Origin: Kribbella solani
Lineage (GTDB): Bacteria; Actinomycetota; Actinomycetes; Propionibacteriales; Kribbellaceae
Assembly: GCF_014205295.1 (NCBI RefSeq)
Contig: NZ_JACHNF010000001.1
Location: forward strand, 1,426,001 to 1,490,000
DNA: 64,000 nt
Reading direction: 5' to 3'
Shown here in pieces: positions 49,787-57,619 of the stretch; the stretch's first letter is position 1; each line of letters opens with the position of its first letter. The notes under the pieces are model-generated. The model did not search any database and was not told the DNA's origin. It saw nothing but the letters and a program-made list of their open reading frames with translations. The translations under genes were made by a program, and so were the position numbers.

Positions 49787-52161
49787 CGGACGACGGTGGG
49801 TACGGCGAGCAGGCCGGAGCTGACGTAGCCGGCCGCATGCTCGATGTGCTGAAGGTCGAAGCGGCGACCGAACTGTGCGGTGACGTCCGCCGCGGTGTCG
49901 ATCAGGTGCCGGTCGGCGGACAGCGCGTTGGCGGCGGTGTTGTGTACGACGATGCGCAATGTGTTCACGCCTGGCCGGGTGGCGGCGGTGATGTCGACGC
50001 GGAACGGTGGTGCCCAGATCGCGCCGCAGTGGATGTCGTTGAGCCAGATCTCGGCCGCTACTCCGATCGGTGGGGTGATGAGGGCACGGTACGAGTTCGG
50101 CGGGAGGTAGGACTCGGTGCCTGGGGCAACTGGTTCGCCGGGGCCGAAGTCGAGGAGGAGGCGGGTGCGGTCCTCGTGTGAAGAGATCGTGTTGCTGGGG
50201 AGGTGCAGGTTGGTGGTGTAGGTGGCTGAGCCTGAGTACGCCGGCAGCTCGTCCTCCCAGCGGTGTGGCAGGTCGACGGGGCGCGATCCGTTGCCGAAGT
50301 CAACGAACCAGGGTCCGGCGACAGGCACGGCGGTGGAAGCTGCCGGGAGCGGTTGGGTGGTGGTTGTGGGGAAGAGCGCGGCCGCCTCGTACGGGTGCAA
50401 TGTCACGACCTGACCGGTGAGGGGTTCGGCGGCGCGCGTACTCCACTGCTCCATTGGCCGGTCCAACGTTATGGTCCGGACCGACGTCCCGGTGTTCGCG
50501 ACGAAGTAGACCTCACCGTCGGCCAACCGTCGATGGACCACCCCAACCTCCGGCGGTACCTTGATCGGTGCCCGCGGCAACGTTTCCGCAAGCGTCGCGG
50601 GATCGGAGACGATCGTGCCCCCGGCCGCGCGCACCGCGTCCAGCCAGCGCGCGGTCGTCGGCCATTCATCCTCGGGTACGACGATCAGCCGCACCTCAGC
50701 CGGATCGAGCACGGCGATCGCGTCGTCGTCGACCAGGTCGAAGTCCAGCCCGGCTTCCCGGATCGTCCGCGGCACGCTCTCCGGAATCACCTTCCGCGCG
50801 GCCCGGTACAAGTTCAACTCGCCCGACGGAGGCACGTAGATCTTCACCGGCCGCACCGGCGTCCCCTGCCGAAGCAGCCAGGAGAAGCGGTGCAGCGCCC
50901 CGAACAGCTCAGCCGCCACCGGCCACCACGGATTGCGGTCGTCCAGCGCCCCGGCGGCATAGAAGATCCACCCGAGCCCAGGCCCATCGGACGGCGAGTA
51001 CGGCCACCCGTGCCCGATCAGCTGATTCACACCGGACAGGAAATGCTCGTGCGCCTCGCCCTGCAGATCCAGCGGCGTCGCGCGGAACGACGGCGAGTGC
51101 ACCCACGTCCACACCTCCGCCGACACCACCGACCGCCCGTAGATGTTGGCCGCCGACGAAGCCCAGCGCGTCTCCGGAATCCCCGTCCACCCCCACCCCT
51201 CGCCCTCGAACAGATCGGCGAAGCGGTAGCTGCTCATCGTCGCGGGCGGTTCGCCGTAGCTCTGGATCCGGAACGGTACGCCGTGCCCAGCCGCCCACCG
51301 CTGGAACACCTTGACGAAGTTGTCCTCGTACAACTCCGACAACGTCCGCCGGAAGTCGGTCCGCAGCCGGGTATCGGACCGCAGTTCGTACAGGCGCGGC
51401 CGCAGTTCGTACCCGCGCCGGCTCGCGAACTCCTCGAAGATCGCCGGCGTCCAGTCGGCGTCGTACACCTCAAGGCTGTCGCAGAAGACCGAGCCGAGCA
51501 GTTCCGGCGTCGCGGCGCGTACGAGCGGATCGGCGACGTGGCGGATGTGCGCCGCGGCCGCGGCGGCCGAGTAGTGGTCGAGCGCCGGCCCCTCCGCGCC
51601 CGCGGCGGCGCGTTTCACGTTCTGCCCGGTCAGCCGGGAGGTCGCGATCAGTACCTCGCGCGGCTGACCGCCCGCGGGTACGTGGATCGCGCCGTCGCTG
51701 ACCGGCACCTCGGCGTACGAAGTGCCATCGCCGACGTACGCCGCGACGAACTCGTCACCCGGCCAGGCCTGCACGATCCGTACGTCGTACGCGCCGCCGC
51801 CGATCTCGCGCCGGTCCCAGTGCAGCCGCCGGGCCGCGTGCTCCGGCCCGATGTGCCCGCCGCCGTACGACCAGCCGCTGCCCAGCGTCACGTCGAACCG
51901 CAGCCCGAGCGAGTGCGCCGTACGCGCCGCCTGCCCGACCAGTTCGAGCAGCGCCGGCGAACCGAACGGCGCGGTCACGGGACCCATCGGGTACACGAAG
52001 GCGACCTCGACGCCGCCGAGCCCGGCCGCCGCCATCGCGTGCAGCTCGCGGTCCAGCTCGGCGGGTTCGATCGAGGGACCGAACCACCACCAGCGCATCA
52101 TCGGCCGCGCCTCGGGCGGCGGGTTCCGGAACTGTCGTCGTACTTCGTCGACGGTCACCAT
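49777..52161 (-). CDS. GH106-like glycoside hydrolase (alpha-L-rhamnosidase family)
   Basis: The protein has 794 residues with ATG 52161; GTG 52170 would add three. The N-terminal region 'RPMMRWWWFGPSIEPAELDRELHAMAAAGLGG' spans the pattern of GH106-type proteins (quoted here only in part: 'MRWWWFGPSI'), followed by 'FDVTLGSGWSYGGGHI'. Acidic residues in 'FCDSLEVYDADW' and 'GEGWGWTGIPETRW' are candidates for catalysis. The C-terminal beta-sandwich ('LNDIHCGAIWAPPFRVDI') resembles GH2 sugar-binding domains. No signal peptide is seen, so it probably acts on imported rhamnose-containing glycosides. No transporter adjoins it. Confidence 0.82.
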   Translation of the reverse strand: MVTVDEVRRQFRNPPPEARPMMRWWWFGPSIEPAELDRELHAMAAAGLGGVEVAFVYPMGPVTAPFGSPALLELVGQAARTAHSLGLRFDVTLGSGWSYGGGHIGPEHAARRLHWDRREIGGGAYDVRIVQAWPGDEFVAAYVGDGTSYAEVPVSDGAIHVPAGGQPREVLIATSRLTGQNVKRAAAGAEGPALDHYSAAAAAAHIRHVADPLVRAATPELLGSVFCDSLEVYDADWTPAIFEEFASRRGYELRPRLYELRSDTRLRTDFRRTLSELYEDNFVKVFQRWAAGHGVPFRIQSYGEPPATMSSYRFADLFEGEGWGWTGIPETRWASSAANIYGRSVVSAEVWTWVHSPSFRATPLDLQGEAHEHFLSGVNQLIGHGWPYSPSDGPGLGWIFYAAGALDDRNPWWPVAAELFGALHRFSWLLRQGTPVRPVKIYVPPSGELNLYRAARKVIPESVPRTIREAGLDFDLVDDDAIAVLDPAEVRLIVVPEDEWPTTARWLDAVRAAGGTIVSDPATLAETLPRAPIKVPPEVGVVHRRLADGEVYFVANTGTSVRTITLDRPMEQWSTRAAEPLTGQVVTLHPYEAAALFPTTTTQPLPAASTAVPVAGPWFVDFGNGSRPVDLPHRWEDELPAYSGSATYTTNLHLPSNTISSHEDRTRLLLDFGPGEPVAPGTESYLPPNSYRALITPPIGVAAEIWLNDIHCGAIWAPPFRVDITAATRPGVNTLRIVVHNTAANALSADRHLIDTAADVTAQFGRRFDLQHIEHAAGYVSSGLLAVPTVVRQA

Positions 52162-52194
52162 GCACTTCACCCCATAGCGCCCACCGGCCGAAGG

Positions 52195-52833
52195 TCAACG
52201 CGGATGACCACTACCGGTCAGATCGTCCTGCCTGGTGGCGCCGGAGGCGAGCAGGTACTGGCCGACGGTGTACGTCGACATGACCAGCGCGCCGCGCCCG
52301 CGGAAGTCACGCCCGGCCATCCGGAACGCGATCAGACTGTCCGAGATCAGGAACAGCGCGCCGCCGAGGCCGCTGCGCGGATTGTGCCAGCGCGAGGTGA
52401 CAGCGGTTGCCGTCAGCAACAACGCGTACGCCGCGACCGGTACCCGCCGGCTACCGAGGCCCGGCGCGAGGATCGCGATCAGGGCAGCCCACAGCGCGGC
52501 GTACGCGGCCAGCACCCGCCACGATCGCTGCGCCGGATTCGCGAGGAACACGGCGAGATAGCAGGCATGTGCCGCCGCGAACGCAGCCATGCCGGCGATC
52601 TCCTGATCGGCCTCCAGCAACAGATCACCGGCCGCCGAGGCCAGAATCGCCGCCTGCAGCAGCGGCGGCGCGCCCTGCGTACGCGACCACTGCCACAACA
52701 ACGGCATCAAGGCCGGCTTGCTCGCCAGCTTCAGCACCTTGACATCGGCAACAACCGCGGCAACGTGTACCACCGTCGCGCCCCAGTACGCCGCCAGCAC
52801 CCGCCGCCCCCGCGCCAACCCCGCAAGCCCCAT
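52195..52833 (-). CDS. YhhN/TMEM86 family lysoplasmalogenase-like membrane protein
   Basis: The protein has about 212 residues and seven or eight predicted membrane helices. The YhhN motifs 'LKLASKPALMPLL' and 'LASAAGDLLLEAD', plus 'LFLISDSLIAF' near the C-terminus, are clear. Family members hydrolyse the vinyl-ether bond of lysoplasmalogens; the bacterial substrate is uncertain. ATG 52833 is chosen because it gives the usual length; GTG codons at 52851 and 52887 in frame are alternatives, and no start has a strong ribosome-binding site. Confidence 0.85.
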   Translation of the reverse strand: MGLAGLARGRRVLAAYWGATVVHVAAVVADVKVLKLASKPALMPLLWQWSRTQGAPPLLQAAILASAAGDLLLEADQEIAGMAAFAAAHACYLAVFLANPAQRSWRVLAAYAALWAALIAILAPGLGSRRVPVAAYALLLTATAVTSRWHNPRSGLGGALFLISDSLIAFRMAGRDFRGRGALVMSTYTVGQYLLASGATRQDDLTGSGHPR

Positions 52834-52883
52834 GACCCGAGTCTGCCTCACCAAACCCCCGAAACCCCTGAACTCACGACAGT

Positions 52884-53744
52884 TCACGACAAGTTCAACG
52901 TGGTGCGGAGGTTGGGGAGGTAGGCGAGGAGGGGTTTGGGTGGGGTGCGGGTGGTGACTAGGGAGAGGGTGAGCCGATAGCGGAAGGGGGCGGCGATGAG
53001 GTGCTCGCCGGGGCGGAGCTCAGTGGCCAGGGCGGTGTGGGGGACCAGGGCCAGGTGGGAGCGGCGGCGGGCCATGGCGACCGTGGTGCCGAGGGTGACA
53101 CCGCGACGGGGGAGGGCGCCGAGGGCGGTGAGGCGGTTGTGGATCTCCTCGCTGCCGCGGTCGTAGGTGGAGAACGCGATCGGGCGGTTCTTCAGCGGCT
53201 GGCGGCCGCGGCCCGGTGGGCGGGCGCCGGGTGGGACGAACAGGACCAGCTCATCACGGCCGACCCGGCGGTGTACGGCGCCGCGGGGGAGTGTCATTTG
53301 TTCGGCGATCGCGATGAACGCGGCGTCCATGGTGCCCTCGGCGACGCGATCGACCAGGAAGTGGCCGTGGTCGACCTGCTGCTGGATCTCCAGCTCGGGC
53401 AGGTCGGCGTCGAGTACCGGGAACAGGATCGGCGCCAGGCTCGCGAACGTACCGACGACGAGCCGTTGGCCGGCGGCGGCCGCCCGCGGGGCGTCGTACA
53501 CCTCCTCGAGGTGGCTGAGGATGTGGTCGGCGCGGCGGGCGAACTCGGCGCCGGCCGGCGTCGGGCGGGCGCCGCGGGTGTCGCGCTCGAACAGCTTGGT
53601 GCCGCAGCGCCGTTCCAGCCGGGCCAGCCGCTGGGACGCCGACGGCTGCGAGATCCGCAGCTCGCGGGCCGCGGTGCCGACCGCGCCGGTCCGGTTGACG
53701 GCCTGGACCAGCCGCAGATCCTCGACCGATGGTAATGAAGCCAT
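52884..53744 (-). CDS. LysR family transcriptional regulator
   Basis: The protein has 286 residues. The winged helix 'GAVGTAARELRISQPSASQR' and the linker helix are typical, followed by a LysR substrate-binding domain. The ATG at 53744 lies inside a perfect palindrome shared with the promoter region of the divergent MFS gene, so it probably autoregulates and controls that gene. The 3' half has unusually G-rich codons on the plus strand. There is no ribosome-binding site before the ATG, suggesting a leaderless mRNA. Confidence 0.93.
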   Translation of the reverse strand: MASLPSVEDLRLVQAVNRTGAVGTAARELRISQPSASQRLARLERRCGTKLFERDTRGARPTPAGAEFARRADHILSHLEEVYDAPRAAAAGQRLVVGTFASLAPILFPVLDADLPELEIQQQVDHGHFLVDRVAEGTMDAAFIAIAEQMTLPRGAVHRRVGRDELVLFVPPGARPPGRGRQPLKNRPIAFSTYDRGSEEIHNRLTALGALPRRGVTLGTTVAMARRRSHLALVPHTALATELRPGEHLIAAPFRYRLTLSLVTTRTPPKPLLAYLPNLRTTLNLS

Positions 53745-53760
53745 AGGTTCAGCCTATGGC
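53740..53760. promoter_or_regulatory. LysR operator palindrome
   Basis: GCCATAGG-TTCAG-CCTATGGC is a perfect 8-bp inverted repeat with the LysR T-N11-A core. It covers the LysR start codon (53742-53744) and lies 57 bp upstream of the divergent MFS gene. Confidence 0.7.
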
Positions 53761-53817
53761 AAGCAGGCAAGGTTCGGCGGCTACCCGGGGATCGGCGGAA
53801 AGCCAAGAATCAAAGGC

Positions 53818-55062
53818 ATGAGAGCGAAGGCAGAGGCGCTGGCGCTGCTGGCCGGGAGCGGTACGGCGGACTTCGCGTTCCGGCTCGCGCAGGTGGCGCT
53901 GCCGTTGGTGATCCTGCGCGAGACGGGTTCGGTGGCCGCGACCGGGCTGGTGGGTGGCGCGGCCGGAATACCGGTGCTGCTGTCGCCGTGGTGGGCGCGG
54001 AAGGCCCGCCAGTGGGTCGACTCGGGACCGCGGCTGGCGATCGTGGCGTGCGTCTCCGCGCTCGCGCTGGCATCGGTACCGACCGCAGCCGTACTTCAAG
54101 TACTGTCGCCCGCGCTGCTCGTCCTGAGCGGCCTGCTACTCGGCTGCGGCGACGCACTGTCAAACCCAGGCCGCTCGGCCCTGCTGGCCGACACCGGAGA
54201 TCGCTGGGGAGATGGCCGCGCGGTCCTGCTCCTCACCTGGCAGGACGGCCTCCGGCGCATCGGCATGCTGCTAGGCCCGTCGGCAGGTGCCTTCGCCGTG
54301 GCAGCCGGCTTCACCAATGAACTGCTCTGGGTAGAAGCATTCGCGGTCGCAGCGGCCGGGCTACTGGCCTGCACAGTGCAACCAACCCGAGCAGCAGACG
54401 CGCCCGAGCTGCCCCCATCCATCCGTCAGAGCCTGCAAGGCCGGCGCGACGTCCTGTACGGCTGGATCGTCCGAGGCACCGGATGCGTGACCTGGTTCGC
54501 GTTCACCCTGGGCCTGTCGGTGCTAGGCGAAGAGCGCGGCAAACCAGGCGTGTACTTGGCAGCAGGAATGACCGGGTACGGCGTCGGCGCCCTACTGGGC
54601 ACCACCATCTCACTGGCAGTCGTACGCCGAACGAAACCAGTCGTAGCCGCGTCAGTCGCCTGGGCCTGGATGGGACTGTGCTGGGTCGGAATGGGCGTCT
54701 GGACCACCCCGGTCGTCGTCGCGGTCATGGGTGCACTGTCCGGCGTCACCGTGGTGATCGGCATCGCCGCGATCTCCATGCTCATCACGCGCACGTCAGC
54801 CGGCGCCGAGCGGCGTACGTTGCTGTCCGGCCAGACCGTCGTCGTGAACGCGGGAAGCGCGGCCGGTCTGCTCGCGGGCGGACCGATCATCGGGGCAGTC
54901 GGTGCAGCGAGTGCACTGGTTGGCTCCGGCATCGTCACCACGCTCATCGCCGTACTGGTGCTGATCCGCAGCGGTCAGCGCGCAAGCCGGCTGAGCAACG
55001 ATGACGCGGCGCAGATACCGGCGATCGCGGCGACGATCAGGACGGCGAAGTCGAGCCAGTAG
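53818..55062 (+). CDS. MFS transporter
   Basis: The protein has 414 residues and about 12 hydrophobic segments. ATG 53818 starts the first membrane segment region ('LALLAGSGTADFAFRLAQVA'); a longer reading upstream runs through the LysR gene and is rejected. The pattern resembles drug-efflux MFS proteins of actinomycetes, but no substrate motif is visible. It is divergent from the LysR regulator, which likely controls it. The 3' end overlaps the convergent ABC permease gene by 88 bp, encoding the hydrophilic tails of both. Confidence 0.88.
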   Translation: MRAKAEALALLAGSGTADFAFRLAQVALPLVILRETGSVAATGLVGGAAGIPVLLSPWWARKARQWVDSGPRLAIVACVSALALASVPTAAVLQVLSPALLVLSGLLLGCGDALSNPGRSALLADTGDRWGDGRAVLLLTWQDGLRRIGMLLGPSAGAFAVAAGFTNELLWVEAFAVAAAGLLACTVQPTRAADAPELPPSIRQSLQGRRDVLYGWIVRGTGCVTWFAFTLGLSVLGEERGKPGVYLAAGMTGYGVGALLGTTISLAVVRRTKPVVAASVAWAWMGLCWVGMGVWTTPVVVAVMGALSGVTVVIGIAAISMLITRTSAGAERRTLLSGQTVVVNAGSAAGLLAGGPIIGAVGAASALVGSGIVTTLIAVLVLIRSGQRASRLSNDDAAQIPAIAATIRTAKSSQ

Positions 55063-55793
55063 TTCGTCGGCGTGCCGATGAGCAGTCCACGCAGAGCGCT
55101 GACCTCGTACGTGAGTGGGTTGGCGTGCGACAGTGCCTGCAGCCAGCCCGGCATCAGACTGACCGGATACAGCGCGTTCGAGGCGAAGAACAGCGGCATC
55201 GTGATTGCCTGCCCGATACCCATCAACCGGTCCCGGCGCAGGACCAGGCCGGCGATCGTCATGGACAGGCAGGAGAAGAACGCCGCGCCCAGTACGACGA
55301 CGGCGAACACCGCGAGGATCTTCAACGGGTTCCACGTCATGCTGACACCGAGCAGCGCGGCCACGATCAGTACGACGATCGCCTGCGAGATGGTCCGTAC
55401 GCCCGCCGCGAACGCCTTGCCCGCGACCAGCGCCGAACGCGGACTCGGCGTGACCAGCAACTTGGTGAGAATCCCCGCGTCGCGTTCCCAGATGATCTGG
55501 ATGCCGTAGAAGATCGCGACGAACAGCGCGGACTGCGCGATGATCCCGGGCGCCAGATAGTCCAGGTACGGGACATTGCCGGTCGGGATGGCCCGAATCC
55601 GGCTGAACGTCTGACCGAAGATCACCAGCCACAGCACCGGCTGGATCGCCCGGGTGACCAGCTCGGTCCGGTCGTGCCGCAGCTTCTGGAGCTCGACCAG
55701 GCAGAACGTGCCGATCCGGGAGACCAGTCGCAGCGCGGCGCGCGGCCGGCTCTCAACCCAGGCGCTGGGCGGTGCGACGCGTGCCACGGACAT
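54975..55793 (-). CDS. ABC-2 type transporter permease (DrrB-like)
   Basis: The protein has 272 residues with six predicted helices. The ABC-2 permease signature is visible around 'FFASNALYPVSLMPGWLQALSHANPLTY', which spans the DrrB family block (in part 'NPLTYEVSALRG'). It starts 41 bp inside the end of the ATPase gene. Together they form a daunorubicin-resistance-type exporter whose substrate is unknown. The 3' end overlaps the MFS gene by 88 bp. Confidence 0.92.
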   Translation of the reverse strand: MSVARVAPPSAWVESRPRAALRLVSRIGTFCLVELQKLRHDRTELVTRAIQPVLWLVIFGQTFSRIRAIPTGNVPYLDYLAPGIIAQSALFVAIFYGIQIIWERDAGILTKLLVTPSPRSALVAGKAFAAGVRTISQAIVVLIVAALLGVSMTWNPLKILAVFAVVVLGAAFFSCLSMTIAGLVLRRDRLMGIGQAITMPLFFASNALYPVSLMPGWLQALSHANPLTYEVSALRGLLIGTPTNYWLDFAVLIVAAIAGICAASSLLSRLAR

Positions 55794-56643
55794 CCCGCAA
55801 CCCTCCCTCCCCGGCCCGGCCAGAGCGCCCGGACCGGCCGGACCGACCAGACCGCCCAGAGCGATCCGGCTGCCCGCCCGCCGCGAGGCTCTCCCCGGTG
55901 TGATGCCGGAACACGTCCTCGAGACTCGCGTCCGGCCCGAGCGCCGCCTTCAGCTCGGCCGGCGTACCGATCGCCCGCAGCCGGCCGAGATGCATCAAGG
56001 CAACCCGGTCGCACAGCAGATCGGCCTCTTCCATGTAGTGCGTGGTCAGCAGCACGGTCATCCCGAACCGCTCCTGCATGTCCTGCACGCGCGCCCACAC
56101 CGAATCCCGCGCCACCGGGTCGAGACCGACCGTCGGCTCGTCCAGTACGAGCAGCGCGGGCCGATTGACCAGTGCCTGTGCAAGCTCGAGCCGGCGCACC
56201 ATGCCACCCGAGTACGTCGACGCGAGCCGATCCGCTGCTTCGGTGAGGTCGACCAGTTCAAGCACCTCGGCGACCCGGGCGGCGCGTTCCCGGCGCGGTA
56301 CGTCGAACAGTCGCGCGAACCAGGACACGTTCTCCCGGCCCGACAAGGCGCCTTCGATGGACAGTTGCTGCGGTACGTACCCGAGCAGCCGACGTACTGA
56401 CATCGCCTCGCGCCGGACATCCAGGCCGAAGACGCGTACGCGGCCGGACTGCGGTGGGTAGAGCGTGTTGAGGACCCGCAGCGTGGTGGTCTTGCCGGCG
56501 CCGTTCGGGCCGAGCAGGCCGAAGCACTCGCCGGGGGAGACGGTCAGGTCCAGGTTGTCGACCGCGACGTGGTCGCCGAATCGGTGACTCAGTCCGGTCA
56601 GCTCGGCGGCCGGCGCGGGGTCGAAGCTGGGTTCCGCACTCAT
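55753..56643 (-). CDS. ABC transporter ATP-binding protein (DrrA-like)
   Basis: The protein has 296 residues. Walker A 'GPNGAGKT' (45-52), Q-loop 'VPQQ', signature 'YSGGM', Walker B 'LLVLDEPTVGLD' and H-loop 'TTHYMEE' are intact. The C-terminal DrrA extension 'LEDVFRHHTGES' is followed by an odd tail with four Ser-Gly-Arg repeats, in the segment that overlaps the permease gene. It starts with a 4-bp overlap to the MarR gene, forming a MarR-ATPase-permease operon for drug or metabolite export. Confidence 0.94.
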   Translation of the reverse strand: MSAEPSFDPAPAAELTGLSHRFGDHVAVDNLDLTVSPGECFGLLGPNGAGKTTTLRVLNTLYPPQSGRVRVFGLDVRREAMSVRRLLGYVPQQLSIEGALSGRENVSWFARLFDVPRRERAARVAEVLELVDLTEAADRLASTYSGGMVRRLELAQALVNRPALLVLDEPTVGLDPVARDSVWARVQDMQERFGMTVLLTTHYMEEADLLCDRVALMHLGRLRAIGTPAELKAALGPDASLEDVFRHHTGESLAAGGQPDRSGRSGRSGRSGRSGRAGEGGLRDVRGTRRTAQRLG

Positions 56644-57095
56644 ACGCGCTCCAGTTCTTCGGGGTGTAATCGCTCGGCGAGGACTGCCAGCACCGGCAGG
56701 GCCGCTCGGAGCGCGTCCTGGTCGGCCGGGGCGAGGTCGTCGATGGCGGCGGTGACGAGGGCGGTCCGGCGGTCGCGCCAGGCCTCGACCCGTTCGCGGG
56801 CCGGGTCGGTGAGGGTGAGGCGGGCGATCCGGCGGTCGGCCGGGTCCTGGGTACGGAGCAGGAGGCCGCGCTCCGTGAGCTGACCGACCAAGGTGGAGAC
56901 CGTGTTCGCGACCAGGCCGAGCTCGGCGGCGGCTTCCGCGACCGAGATGCCAGGGCTGCGACGGACCGTCCGGACCAGCTCCGCCTGCGCGTCGGTGAGC
57001 GCCGAGAACGGGAACGGCCGCCCCGCCGACCGACGCAGATGCCGCCGCACCAACCCCATCGTCACCAACAACTCTTCAGCCAGCACTCCATCCAC
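56640..57095 (-). CDS. MarR family transcriptional regulator
   Basis: The protein has about 151 residues. The winged helix is clear ('SPGISVAEAAAELGLVANTVSTLV', with wing 'RTQDPADRRIARLTLT'). GTG 57095 is my preferred start, with GTG 57086 possible; a longer reading through the upstream hairpin repeat is unlikely. It heads the Drr-type exporter operon, and a 23-bp palindrome lies 8 bp upstream, so it is probably an autorepressor released by a drug-like ligand. Confidence 0.88.
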   Translation of the reverse strand: MDGVLAEELLVTMGLVRRHLRRSAGRPFPFSALTDAQAELVRTVRRSPGISVAEAAAELGLVANTVSTLVGQLTERGLLLRTQDPADRRIARLTLTDPARERVEAWRDRRTALVTAAIDDLAPADQDALRAALPVLAVLAERLHPEELERV

Positions 57096-57103
57096 ACCTT
57101 CAC

Positions 57104-57126
57104 AATACCTCTGCCCCAGAGATATT
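57104..57126. promoter_or_regulatory. MarR operator candidate
   Basis: AATACCTCTG-CCC-CAGAGATATT is an inverted repeat with 10-bp arms and one mismatch, directly upstream of the MarR start. Size and position suit a MarR dimer site that also overlaps the promoter. Confidence 0.7.
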
Positions 57127-57141
57127 CCCCGAACGAACTTG

Positions 57142-57201
57142 CCCCTTGAGGTGCAGGGTTGCCCCGTGGAAATTCGAGGGGCAACCCTGCGCTTCAAGGG
57201 G
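57142..57201. repeat. Large imperfect hairpin repeat
   Basis: CCCCTTGA / TCAAGGGG (8 bp) and CAGGGTTGCCCC / GGGGCAACCCTG (12 bp) form a two-part stem with a 4-base internal mismatch and a 12-base loop. It lies upstream of the MarR operator and has the look of a dispersed intergenic palindrome rather than a terminator for any visible gene. Confidence 0.7.
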
Positions 57202-57329
57202 TGCCCCCTCAAACGGAGGGTTCGGCGGGCGATGCCTGGGTCGCCCGCGGAAGGTGGCGTGGCGGTGCGTGGCGGTGCGTGGCGGCGTCGCGGGGGTGTC
57301 GCGAGCGCGGATGGGCCGGCGGAGTGCCG

Positions 57330-57389
57330 CGGCGTGCGGGCGAGTGCGGCGGCGTGCGGGCGAGTGCGGCGGCGTGCGGGCGAGCGCGG
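57330..57389. repeat. Three tandem 20-bp GC-rich repeats
   Basis: The unit CGGCGTGCGGGCGAGTGCGG occurs three times head to tail, the last with one change (GAGC). Just upstream (57260-57292) the GTGGCGGTGC motif is also repeated. The 306-bp gap between the MarR and DUF5703 genes is made of these repeats and the hairpin at 57142-57201; I see no gene in it. Confidence 0.85.
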
Positions 57390-57401
57390 GGCTCGGGGGA
57401 G

Positions 57402-57587
57402 TCAGAGGGTGCGCATTACGCGGATTATGCGGCGGCGGAGCCAGACTTTTCGGGTGCCGTCGGGGTAGCGGCGGAGGCGGGCGAGTTCCCAGCCGCCGTA
57501 TTCGGCGTGTTCGGTGAGCAGTTTGCGCACCGCCCCACGGGACTCCGTCCTGGACACCTCGAACTGCTGCAGCTCGTATTCGGCCAT
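57402..57587 (-). CDS. DUF5703 family small protein
   Basis: The protein has 61 residues; ATG 57587 follows GGAGG by five bases. It reads 'MAEYELQQFEV' at the start, then 'LTEHAEYGGWELARLRRYPD' and 'WLRRRIIRVMRTL', matching the small actinobacterial DUF5703 family as I know it. The protein is basic and soluble, with no known function. It is conserved in many actinomycetes near the M20 peptidase and aldo/keto reductase genes. The aldo/keto reductase stop lies 32 bp upstream on the same strand. Confidence 0.88.
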   Translation of the reverse strand: MAEYELQQFEVSRTESRGAVRKLLTEHAEYGGWELARLRRYPDGTRKVWLRRRIIRVMRTL

Positions 57588-57619
57588 CCGCACCTCCAGC
57601 TACCTCAACAACAGTTGCC

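Noticed and set aside
50263..52923. 886-codon open frame on the plus strand opposite the GH106-like gene
   Set aside because: Low-complexity Arg/Pro/Gly translation with no domain; the opposite strand encodes a recognisable glycosidase.
57330..57389. Possible CRISPR array
   Set aside because: The 20-bp units are directly adjacent with no spacers, and no cas genes are in the window.
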